DNA of 64,000 nt from assembly GCA_033296885.1 (NCBI GenBank), contig MU863893.1, forward strand, positions 292,349 to 356,348, read 5' to 3'. The position numbers and the translations under genes are program-made. The stretch is from Triangularia verruculosa. Taxonomy: Eukaryota; Ascomycota; Sordariomycetes; Sordariales; Podosporaceae. Below are positions 54,804 through 64,000 of this stretch, in pieces (position 1 is the first letter of the stretch; each line of letters starts with the position of its first letter). The notes under the pieces are model-generated. The model ran no database searches and had not been told where the DNA came from. It saw only the letters and a program-made list of their open reading frames with translations.

Positions 54804-55929
54804 TAACGTACATTATAAGCGAGTGAGCCATATAAGCGAGTGAGCCACTTTTTCGACGCGACGCGACCCTCCACCTACAACATACCACTCGACAACAACC
54901 AACTATGCCTGCCACCTTATAGGAAGCTAGGGTAAACTTGGCCCTTGAAGCTCTTTAAAAAGACGAAAATCTAAGTGTACGGGCCGCTGCTAAGATCTAT
55001 AACATTGATCGTATGACTCTTTCGCGGCGACGCGCTGGCAAGCCTGCACGACGCGACTCCACGCCCAATTCGAAGAAGCTCACTTAATCAGAAGAGGATG
55101 CCATTGTTCAAAACGTTATTGAGCTATGTGCGCGAGCTTTTCCACCAAGATTGCGTGGTGTGGAAGATATGACTAACCAACTGCTACGTATACGCGACGC
55201 GCCCCCTGTTGGCAAGCTCTGGGCACATAACTTCGTCAAACGCCAGCCACAGCTCCGTACGCGTTTTACGCGTAGATACGACTACCAGAGGGCCAAATGC
55301 GAGGATCCAAAGGTCATGGCCGAGTGGTTTGCGCTTGTACGGAACATTATAGCCAAGTACGGTATTGTGGAGGATGATGTCTACAACTTCGACGAGAAGC
55401 CAACTCACAGTCAACGCTCATCAAGACTCGCATTGCCAACCATCAAAATAGCTCCCCGACTTCAATGTTGGCTGCGGTAGACCAGCTTGCTAAGAGTACA
55501 ACGGCTGTGATGCACCAGCTGGCTCTCCTTCGTGCAGAGAACGCTTCACTTCGCAAGGCTAACGAGGCCTTAAGCAAGCGCCGGAGAGCTAAGAAAACAC
55601 GTATGCAGCTTAGAGGATCACTTACTGTGCAAGATGCACAAGGTCTATTGGACCAGAAGGCCGTAGGTGGTGAGGGAGTACAAGAAACGCAGCTGGATAG
55701 TGGTAGTGCAGGGGGGGGCGTACGAAGGTTCGGTGCTGTGGTGTGTGCGGCAAGCCTGGCCATAATGCACGCACTTGCCAGGAGGCTGCAGAATCATCTG
55801 ATTCAGCTGTTTCTGATGTAATTGTAGTTAGTTCCTAATGTTGGTGTGTTACAATTGAGGGTGATTGTAGTAGGGTAGTGAAAAGTGGCTCACTCGCTTA
55901 TATGGCTCACTCGCTTATAATGTACGTTA
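54804..55929 (+). mobile_element. pogo-like DNA transposon with internally deleted transposase
   Basis: Element 54806-55927 (1122 bp) with TA on both sides and ~45-bp inverted ends starting ACGTACATTATAAGCGAGTG, each with the motif ATAAGCGAGTGAGCC twice. The transposase frame from ATG 54905 shows the psq helix-turn-helix (VRAAAKIYNIDRMTLSRRRA) and the CENP-B-type domain (LWAHNFVKRQPQLRTRF). It reads to VYNFDE, where the first catalytic Asp should be, then jumps to the C-terminal tail (LRKANEALSKRRRAKKTRMQ) in another frame. Most of the DDE core is therefore deleted. Three in-frame TAG/TAA in the first 75 codons are of CAR-to-TAR type. Non-autonomous. Confidence 0.88.
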
Positions 55930-56233
55930 GGTCTAAATATGTTGCAAATGATGCAAGCGATACCCTTCCGCCTTAAGTTAGCATAGACGTGTCTTGATAG
56001 GGTTGAGATGAATTGCAGGCATCAATCGCCAGACTACCTCGGCTGAAGGCGATGCGATAAGATAGACAGTTCCACGCAATGTTTCGAACGCGTAGAAGCA
56101 CGGCAGATCCTGCAAATAACGGGAACGCTGAGATGCAGATGCCAGCAGACGAAACCATCGATCAATTTATCTCTGCATTGAGGAAAGGATAGCTATGGCT
56201 ATCTTAGGAGATCAACAGCCAATCCAAGATGTA

Positions 56234-57043
56234 TCAGGGCTCTGGAACAACAACCCCCTCGATTAGCATTCGTTCAAGTTCCCGAATAAAGACGTCAGCG
56301 CCCTCGAACCAATCCTCAACCGAATCTCTAAAGGTTCCAATATCCAATGCTGCCTGTAGTGCGAGGAAGTGCCCTGTCTCAAGCTCAGTGGCGCCGAAGC
56401 GATCTTGCAGAGCGTGTAGTACCGGTGAGAAGTTGGGTTGCTGCGAAAGCCACAGCATCTGCTCCGCCGACGCCCTCACTGTAACAGCAGGCGGAGAGAG
56501 CTCCTCCCTCTGACTTGCTCTCCAGCCGTCATTGCTATCCTTGAAAATTGCTCCTCGGTAAAAGCCGGCTCTGTATCCACACGATGTGATATCCTCTGAT
56601 GCACGCAGCTCTAGGATCATCCCGCTATCGTTCGTCTCTTTGCATATTTCTTGGAGACGCCATCGTAGGGCACGTATTCCTAAGTCTAACTTCAAGTCTC
56701 CTAAGCTTCTTGCTTCGATGGCGGCAACTGCATTTGCAGCCGCCACAGCGAGGATCTGTGGAAACGACCAACTCTTTGGGGATAGGGAAGATTCAGCAAG
56801 CTCCCAAAGGGTGTCCTGATTATGTTGTCGCGTTGCGAGCCACGCAAGTTCTTTAGAGCTTGCATCTGTTCTAAGAAATGCTGGGCAGTCGAACGCCGGA
56901 GAGTACGTTTTAACAACTTCTTGAAGGCGTTCTGCATGACAGAAGAGAATATTCTGACCGATCGCTAGCACACCATCGATGCAGGTACAAATTAAAATAT
57001 CAGGGACTGGATCGTGCACTAGCTCGGGCAACATGGTCGACAA
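56234..57043 (-). CDS. Unknown 269-residue protein
   Basis: One intact exon on the minus strand beginning MSTMLPELVHDPVPDILICT. The sequence is well balanced and helical, with LAVAAANAVAAIEARSLGDL, LGIRALRWRLQEICKETND, and an acidic end (FEGADVFIRELERMLIEG). No signal peptide or membrane span. Not recognised. Full-length and free of stops, so probably a working gene although it stands near a transposon. Confidence 0.5.
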   Translation of the reverse strand: MSTMLPELVHDPVPDILICTCIDGVLAIGQNILFCHAERLQEVVKTYSPAFDCPAFLRTDASSKELAWLATRQHNQDTLWELAESSLSPKSWSFPQILAVAAANAVAAIEARSLGDLKLDLGIRALRWRLQEICKETNDSGMILELRASEDITSCGYRAGFYRGAIFKDSNDGWRASQREELSPPAVTVRASAEQMLWLSQQPNFSPVLHALQDRFGATELETGHFLALQAALDIGTFRDSVEDWFEGADVFIRELERMLIEGVVVPEP

Positions 57044-57132
57044 GCGGATCTGTATGGAGATGACAATGTGTTTGGTGGATTATCCAGTCCCTTCTACATA
57101 TTTAAACCAACAGTAATATAATAGATCGAGTT

Positions 57133-57217
57133 CCCGAAGCCCAGGCCAAGGAACGCCGAACCCGGGCTAAAAGCGCCGAAGCCCGGGCTAAAGGCACCGA
57201 AGCCCGGGCTAAGGGAC
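57133..57217 (+). repeat. ~21-bp tandem repeat, four diverged units
   Basis: Successive units of the type CCGAAGCCCGGGCTAAAGGC start near 57133, 57155, 57175 and 57196. The core GCCCGGGC is itself a palindrome. Confidence 0.85.
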
Positions 57218-59548
57218 GCCAGGCGGCACCAAAAGACTGGGCTGGGGGAACGGAACTACGGAGCGTGGCAGGGCAGCGCTGTAAGGCTTACTGGGTCTGC
57301 TACTTGTCTATGGTTTCGGACCACAATTCGGCTATTCAGCGGGTTGTGGGGTCCCCATTGCTACAGAAATTTGCAGAGCCGAGCGCTTCTACTGTGGCCG
57401 CTCCAGGTGACAGATCGTCAATCACTCGCCTAGCAGTTTTTTTCGCCTTGTTGCCAGCATACTCTCAATAGCTTATTGCCTCCAGGCGCTCTCCGAAACG
57501 AAAATGAGGCACGTCGGCGGCAACGCAATCTAATTTTGGCTGCACTGCCAGCCGCGCCGGCCACAGCATCATGGCTAGCCGCGCGCGATACAGCAGGCAC
57601 AAGCGAACCCTCAATGTTCTGGGAGAAAGATACAGTCGGGAAATTGCATCGCGTTAATTAGCATGATCATCGTAGTTGTCTTGGCACTAAGTGCATAGTG
57701 TAAGGGCTCGTTGGCCTCTGGTGTATGCGGGAAGAGCGTTGACAACGCCTATGCCGTGGGTGAGTTTCCCCAGGAGATTGTAGGAAGTGTGAAAACACGT
57801 AAGGCGTCTGGCTGGAAGCGACATCGCCCTGGTTTGGACGTTGGTAGCGATGAAAGGTTCAGTAGGGCTATTTTCAATGGGGATGTGAAGCTATCCACGC
57901 CTAAGGTCGATAGGGTCGAACTGAAAGAGTTAGTACTACCCTGAAAAATGCTCCAATGCCGCATACCGGGTATTCTGAGGCCATAACAGAATAGTAGCGG
58001 TCTGTGTTGTTGGCGCTTAGCCAGATCTGGGTCGGGTGACGAGTCGGACGGCCGCTTGGACGGCGAGGTTTAAGCAGATAGGTAAATGAGCGGCGACAGG
58101 GAAATGGCACAAGAGGAGGAGGGGGAGCGATTTTATGTACGCAGACGGCTGCGTGGCATGCCTCGCTGGTCTGGCCGTCTTGCTGCGAGGACCAACAGGA
58201 GGTGAGATGGGACAAGCTGTTGGAATTCATGCCTTGATTCCTGAGGCAGTACTGCAGCAAGCCAGGCCAGCAGACGCTATGGTCGCGAAGCGGCCATGGC
58301 AGAAAGGTCTTGGCGAATTATGGGGTATTAGATGGTTCCCACTGTTATCCTTCCGACAGGTCTTATCCTTAAAAAGGGGTTCTTAGGGTAATCAATGAAA
58401 TACAACGCTTTGATCATACCTACTTGATTCATTCAGATCCACAAGCGGGATTTCAACACAAGCCGCCCCTGCCTCGGATCTGCTTCGGCCTTCCTGTCTG
58501 AGAGGCGAGGCTAGAATTCTTGATCACCTCCGCAGCGGCCCTCTCAGATCTAGACCAAATTCCAACCACACCTTCCAAGCGAGAAGCTTTTATGATACAC
58601 ACTTAAGGGGCCAGTCTCACTTACATACTTGAATGCAACATAACCCTAACCCAACACTCACTGATAAGCTCAAGCTGAGGTGCGAGGTAGTGCGGGGCAT
58701 TCGCACCTGTTTTTCTTCTGCGAGAACCCCTGCTTGCTGAGTGAGACCCTTATTTGACTGACGACATTGTCTGAATCCATCCAGTCGATCAACAAAACAA
58801 CGAGTGTGAGGGGAAAAAGGGTCAGGAAGGAAGAACCCTCAGCTACCTTGTTCAATCCCATTCAACGACCGTCAACCACAGTCCAACATGGTTGCCCTTG
58901 GTCCCAAGCCTCCCTCCCCACTCTAGGAAGGGTACTGGTATGTGCAACCTGAATTGAGTTACATTTTCGCCTAACCCCTCTTCCGCAGCAGCTTTTGAAG
59001 TGGGTGTGGACGCCTCATGCCGGTCATTCCGAGCGTCTCGGTTGGTTGGTTGGGCATTGGAGGCCAAGGTAGTTCCTGACCTCTCTGTCCAACCGATTTT
59101 GACCCGACAACGAGTCAAAAGACTAGCGTCCCTGCCGCCGTCCCTCATCTCGGCGTGCCCGTGTCGTGTGCCGACTAAGCAGAGAAGGATTCGGAAATCA
59201 CGGCTGCCGCATTTAGCGGGGGTTGGAACCTGGGATCAAAGGGCTTAGTGACATCGTCCGCCTTCACAAGCTTCTCTCTGCAGCATTGCCCCGATTGCTC
59301 TTCTCCACCCGACCCCCCTTGGCATCCTCCTCCAGCGGCATCCAGATTGCTCTATTTCCTTTACCTTGGTGTGAAAACCCTACCCTACACTCCCCGGATC
59401 AGAATGTCGAGCTTCACACACCTGAGGAACCTCCTTTATCCCAACCACCACCGCACCCAGAGGCACTCCTATCACCACCACGACCACAGCAACCCGAACA
59501 GCCGAAAGGGCAAGGCCTGTGTGCGCTCGCGCCCTGCTTGAGTTAACC
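57218..59548. other. Intergenic region before hexokinase
   Basis: 2.3 kb with only short frames. The frame at 57711-57944 (VDNAYAVGEFPQEIVGSVKT) is protein-like but unsupported. The last 300 bases are CT/CA-rich and are probably the long hexokinase leader. AACCCTAACCC at about 58644 is too short to be telomeric. Confidence 0.45.
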
Positions 59549-61213
59549 ATGGCCGTAGGCTCCCTTGCCGATGCGCCGAAGGACCTCCTCAGCGAGATTA
59601 AACACCTCGAGGAGCTCTTTACTATCGACACGGCCAAGCTCAAGGAAATCAGCAGCCACTTTGAGATTGAGCTTGAGAAGGGTGAGTGTAGCCCGATAAG
59701 GGTTTCACAACTCTTGACTAACACCAGGCACAGGACTGAGTGTCGAGGGAGGGACCATTGTAAGCCTAGCCGACCCCGACACCCAGCGTTACAACCAGTT
59801 GCTAATTGCTGACTGCGACGACAGCCCATGAACCCAACATGGGTCATGTCCTATCCCACCGGCCATGAGACGGGCACCTACCTGGCCCTGGACATGGGCG
59901 GCACCAACCTGCGCGTCTGCCAAGTCACCCTCACTGAGCAGAAGTCTGGATTCGATATTATCCAATCCAAGTACCGCATGCCCGAGGAGCTGAAGACAGG
60001 CGATGCTGAGGAGCTCTGGGAGTATATTGCCGACTGCTTGATGCAGTTTATTGAGACGTACTACGGTGATTCGACCAAGCTCGATAAAATTCCCCTCGGT
60101 TTCACCTTCTCGTACCCAGCCACGCAGAACTATATCGACGAGGGTATTCTGCAGCGGTGGACCAAGGGCTTTGACATTGCCGGTGTTGAGGGCCACAATG
60201 TCGTCCCTATGTTTCAAGCTGCCCTTGCACGTCGGGTAAGATTAGTCGTTCTGGCGCCATGAAATGTGTGCTGAGTTTGCTCTAGGGAGTTCCTATCAAG
60301 CTTAGTGCCTTGATTAACGATACGACGGGCACGCTCGTTGCCTCGGGTTACACCGACCCTAAGATGAGAATCGGCTGTATCTTTGGTACCGGCTGCAACG
60401 CTGCCTACATGGAGGACTGCGGGTCCATTCCCAAGCTTGCCTACATGAACCTCCCGCCCGACACTCCGATGGCGATTAACTGCGAGTGGGGAGCGTTTGA
60501 CAACGAGCATAAGGTGCTGCCGATGACCCCGTACGACATCATCATCGACAAGGACTCGCCGCGCCCTGGCCAGCAGGCCTTCGAGAAGATGATTGCCGGC
60601 CTGTATCTCGGAGAGATCTTCCGTCAGATTATGGTCGATCTTTATGACAATAATGAGGCCCACATCTTTGCCGGCCAGGACATCTCTAAGCTCCGGAAGC
60701 CTTACAGCCTGGACTCGTCCTTCCTCTCGGCCATCGAAGAGTATGTTTCCTCTTAGCTCGGATGAGACGTGGCTAACCAGCGTGTACAGGGACCCCTTTG
60801 AGAACCTATCCGAGACCCTGGGTCTCTTCCAAGACAAGCTTAACATCAGCCCCAACCTGCCGGAGCTCGAGCTCATCCGCCGGATCTGTGAACTGATTGG
60901 CACTCGTGCTGCGCGTCTCTCGGCGTGCGGTGTGGCCGCCATCAGCAGGAAGAAGGGCTACCAGAGCTGCCACGTGGGCGCCGACGGAACCGTCTTCAAC
61001 AAGTACCCGCACTTCAAGGCCCGCGTCGCTGCCGCCCTCTGCGAGATCCTCGACTGGCCTGACAAGACGGACCCTAAGGAGGAAGATCCCATCGAGATTC
61101 TGGCGGCTGAGGACGGCAGTGGTGTGGGTGCTGCGCTGATTGCTGCGCTGACGCTGCAGCGCGTTAAGGACGGCAACATGCACGGCATTCTGCACCCGGA
61201 GAACTTCAGTTAG
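59549..61213 (+). CDS. Hexokinase
   Basis: Five exons (59549-59681, 59734-59759, 59825-60235, 60286-60740, 60790-61213) with introns of 52, 65, 50 and 49 nt give 482 residues, the usual length. The 26-nt exon 2 encodes LSVEGGTI and is required for the conserved run into PMNPTWVMSYPTG. ATP-phosphate loop: LALDMGGTNLRVCQV. Sugar-binding loop: LGFTFSYPATQ, then INDTTGTLVASGY with the catalytic Asp. Further motifs: IGCIFGTGCNAAYME, CEWGAFD, VGADGTVFNKYPHFK, AAEDGSGVGAALIAA. It phosphorylates glucose or fructose in the cytosol. An upstream ATG at 59404 could add 39 codons if a 40-nt intron (59519-59558) is used; that intron is unusually short. Confidence 0.95.
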
Positions 61214-61536
61214 TCGGCCTGGCATTCAATCCGGTGAGCCGGTCTCGGGTTCTTTGAGCCGTGAGGCGCTTCAAGGGTTTGGCTCGGGGGATGGATACCG
61301 CTATGAGCAAATGGTCATTGCCGAGGCTCTTGAGCAGGTGAGGAAATGATAAGGTTGGCGGTTGGCCTGTCCCAGACAAGGAAATTCACAACCGATCTCT
61401 GATATTTCTCTGCTACCAATTCGTGCGATGCAAATGAAAGCCAAAAGCCACTGGTTCGCCAAATGCAATGGGCAGATACCCCGTACCTTCCCATCTGACC
61501 CCTTTTAACTTAAGCAAATTGGACAAACAACCCCCC
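61214..61536. other. Convergent spacer
   Basis: About 320 bp between hexokinase and the minus-strand pseudogene; no gene. Confidence 0.4.
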
Positions 61537-62530
61537 CTACTGCTTCTCCCCTTCCTCCTCCTCCTTCCTCTTCACCTCCTCCTTTTCCGCAAACCTCAAC
61601 GCCTCCCAAAAAGTCTCCACCAACTCCTCCTCGCTCTCCAACCCAACACTCACCCGCACCTGCTCCGGCCGTGCCCCAAACGAAGCCAGATACGCTGCGG
61701 CTTCGGGCTCGATGCCCCAGATGGCGTCGTTGAAGGGGAAGGCGAGCGTGTGGTGGGCGCCGAGGTGTGGGCCGTGGTAGACGGAGAGGTTGTCGTAGAA
61801 GGCGCGCGCCGTGGTGAGGGAGGTGAATTCGATTGCGAGGAGGCAACCGTAGCCTGGTTCGGGGAATGAAGGGGTCGGGGGGCGGAGGACGGAGAGGTAG
61901 GGGGGGTAGAGGGTTGCTGTGATGGGGGAGGTGGGGGACTGGGAGTCGGCGTGGAGGAATTTGGCGAGGGTGTGGGTGTTGCGGGTTGAGGATTGTGGAG
62001 CGGGCGTGGTAGTCTTGTGAGTTGGAGAGGAGCTTGACTGCGTCGGCGTAGTAGTATTCGTTGCGGAAGTTGGTGGTGAGGGTGGTTTTTAGGGGTTTGT
62101 AGTGGGAGAGGAGGGGGAGAGGGTGATTGAGCCGCCCATTACCTGGGGATGGTTAGTAGTGTGGGAGAGTGATAAGGTAGTGAAGGGACTCACGTTGGCG
62201 TAGCCGCTGAGAGACTTGGTGGTGGACGTGATGACCACGTCGGCCACGGGGAGGACGTCGATGTTGCAGAACGAGCCAATGGTGTCGTCGATCACCACGG
62301 GGACGTCGTACTTGTCAGCCTGGGCATGTCAGCCGTGTCTTCACCCTCCAGGACACGTGACAACTTACCAACTCCCTCAACCTCCTCAAATCCACGCTCA
62401 CCAAAATCGGATTACTCTCCACTGTCCGGATCACACCGCCCAAAATGCTTCATCCCCCCCTCCGCCTCCCCCTCCCCAAACAAATGCCAACTGTTATGAA
62501 ACACCGACCCTAGCACCACCACCGTCCCGG
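61537..62530 (-). pseudogene. Cystathionine gamma-synthase-like PLP enzyme, broken
   Basis: Read on the minus strand: VVVLGSVFHNSWHLF and MKHFGRCDPDSG, then a jump to VESNPILVSVDLRRLREL, an intron (GTAAGT to CCAG), ADKYDVPVVIDDTIGSFCNI, ITSTTKSLSGYANV with the PLP-binding Lys, an intron, MGGSITLSPSS, and on to YGCLLAIEFTSLTTARAFYD, RPEQVRVSVGLESEEELV and a Lys/Glu-rich end. There is an internal deletion with a frame change near 62420, and frame changes near 62110 and 61990. Three separate defects make an assembly error unlikely to explain all. The intact family makes cystathionine in methionine synthesis. Confidence 0.75.
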
Positions 62531-62750
62531 CAAAGAAGATTGGATCCACATCCAAAATCTGGCCGAGAAAACTGACCAGATGGGGTTGGATGTTCTCGAC
62601 GAGCACAATCCGGCCAGCGGTTGTAGAGGTGGCACCCATCAGCCCGGCCAGATCAACCTCGGCTACCGTTAGAGGATTCGGTACCGATTGTCCGTTCCGG
62701 GAGTAGTCGAGAGTAACGATGGTACTTGCAGCTCCAGGCCTACATCTCAA
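62531..62750 (-). pseudogene. Fragment resembling fungal CorA-like Mg2+ transporter N-domain
   Basis: The minus-strand frame reads RPGAASTIVTLDYSRNG and RIVLVENIQPHLVSFLGQIL then DVDPIFFAG. The pattern RI-L-VE-x-x-x-P-x-x-I-x-x-LG-x-x-x-x-(I/V)DP-x-FFA is common in fungal CorA-like proteins. It runs without a break into the cystathionine gamma-synthase remnant, so it is a fusion made by rearrangement. Confidence 0.4.
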
Positions 62751-64000
62751 ATAGTCGGTTAATCCAGTGACGTAAGGGTTGGTTTGACATCGAGATTGGA
62801 TAAAATCTCTGTATGATCCTTGTTCGTAGTTTATTCTCTTCGTTAACCCGTATAAGGATAGCGATCTGAAGGAGAGGGAAGAAGTATGTGTAAGAATTAG
62901 TTTAAGGTTTGTGGATCCCCGTTATAAGTTTATATAAGCGTGGAAGTCTCTAAACCTTAGATCGCTGTTTTGTTAAGAACTCTCGGTGCCTAATTATTGA
63001 GACTAATGCACTTTGTTCGACTGCCTTATGTAGTGCGATATGTATATCGCTAATATTACGTGTAGTTTGAAATGTTCGATTACTCCAGGTTGTGGCGTAG
63101 TAGGTCCTCTGCCCTCGGCTGCCTCGTAAAGTGCCTCTTTATAGGCCGGCCATTGTGCGTCGCGTAGTACGGTATGATTAAACCTAGTATAGACCTTATC
63201 TTTGTTATATAGTACTGTATAATTAGCTTATGAAAGTTAATAGATATAGGTAGCTGTAGGAATTATAGTAATAGTTTAATGCCTAATGTAATAGCGGAAT
63301 AGTTACTTAGCTCCTTATCGTTACTCTAAAAGCCTTTGGCTACTAATTATCTTCCTTATTTAACTTCTATATTATTTACCTACGAGTCTGTTAACTTTTA
63401 AAACGAAGCCCGATTATAGTTTAAATACTACCTTTTATACCCTTTATTAATATATTTACTACTTCCTTTCTATTTATCCTATTTATATAGGCGGCTATAT
63501 AAGCCCTATTACCTCTACAATTAATATTTTATTTAGTCGATTAATAGAATACTACGCTACTAATATACTATAGATATACATTTATAAACTCCGTTCTAAA
63601 TAAGCGATAGTAATATTATAAATTAATTATTATAAGTGAAAATTAATTAAATAATTAAGGGGGCTATTAGCCTAAATTTTAAAAGCGCTTTCGTTAATAA
63701 TATTTAGTTTAAATTATAGAATAAATATAACGTTATAAGGAAGAAACTAAAAGAATTTTATAAAAGTATTTTTAAGTATAAAGTTATTAATTATTAAATT
63801 AAAAGTAGAATTAAATAGGTTAATTTAATTAGAAATTTACTCGATTAGCGCGAAAAAGCGCTTTTAAATTATAATTAAAAGTAATTTAAAAGTTTTTTTA
63901 ATATATTTGTTTGCTGCGTTGCCCTATAGGCCTGTAATACAGTGCCTACAGGGGAGCTACAGTGAACTATGCGCTGTAGCAGTGCGTAGCGGAAGCGGAA
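62751..64000. other. AT-rich RIP block at the right edge
   Basis: Composition becomes extremely AT-rich from about 63200, with TATAATT-type runs and no frame. The last 100 bases return to normal GC. Probably a destroyed transposon continuing outside the window. Confidence 0.5.

Noticed and set aside
58640..58660. AACCCTAACCC near hexokinase
   Set aside because: A single short match; expected by chance.

Overview
The window is nuclear DNA from a filamentous ascomycete. It is most likely a Sordariomycete (Hypocreales or Glomerellales type), but the species cannot be read from the sequence. The evidence is short 40-120 nt introns with GTANGT donors and CTAAC-like branch sites, fungus-specific families (SLX4, cutinase, DUF2278, a SidJ-like hydrolase, DUF3435), and AT-rich blocks whose repeat copies differ mainly by C-to-T and G-to-A changes, the mark of repeat-induced point mutation (RIP).

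Left arm, 1-24.4 kb: ordinary gene-bearing sequence. In order it holds the 3' part of SLX4 (+), a mitochondrial-type Nudix hydrolase (+), an AAA+ ATPase (+), a gamma-glutamylcyclotransferase-like protein (-) head to head with a putative amidoligase (+, with a frame break), an acidic Gln/Pro-rich protein with a C-terminal CxxC (-), an unknown three-exon gene (-), a DUF2278 protein with a lamin-tail-like C-terminus (-), a second small protein with Cys/His clusters (-), a DUF1749/SidJ-like alpha/beta hydrolase (-), a 4 kb gene-poor stretch, and a secreted cutinase (+).

Middle, 24.4-43.6 kb: a transposon-rich, RIP-degraded island. It contains a diverged pair of ~0.4 kb direct repeats, two 3' ends of a Tad-like LINE (one with a 15-bp target-site duplication), a long DUF3435 tyrosine-recombinase pseudogene (the family that includes Starship captains) split by a solo LTR with a perfect 5-bp duplication, and at least three more LTRs of related families. 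RIP-type stop codons interrupt a Pcl-like cyclin and an unknown gene. There is also an SNF2-helicase scrap and an odd GC-rich patch. A few ORFs in the island (32.5-35.4 kb) look intact and are unrecognised.

43.2-50.3 kb: what looks like a partly decayed fructan/sucrose-use cluster. A Zn2Cys6 regulator has four of its six cysteines changed to tyrosine, and a GH32 gene is broken. An intact MFS sugar transporter and an intact secreted GH32 fructan hydrolase follow. The secreted enzyme would release sugar, the transporter would import it, and the hexokinase at 59.5 kb (probably unlinked in function) would phosphorylate it.

Right arm, 50.3-64 kb: several pogo/Tc1-mariner elements (a 191-bp foldback MITE just left of the GH32 gene, one truncated end, and one 1.1 kb element with an internally deleted transposase), a four-to-six-span membrane protein, small unknown genes, an intact five-exon hexokinase, a cystathionine gamma-synthase-like pseudogene fused to a CorA-like scrap, and finally another AT-rich RIP block.

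Splice sites were placed by hand from GT-AG, branch-like motifs and frame. Family calls rest on motif recognition, not searches.
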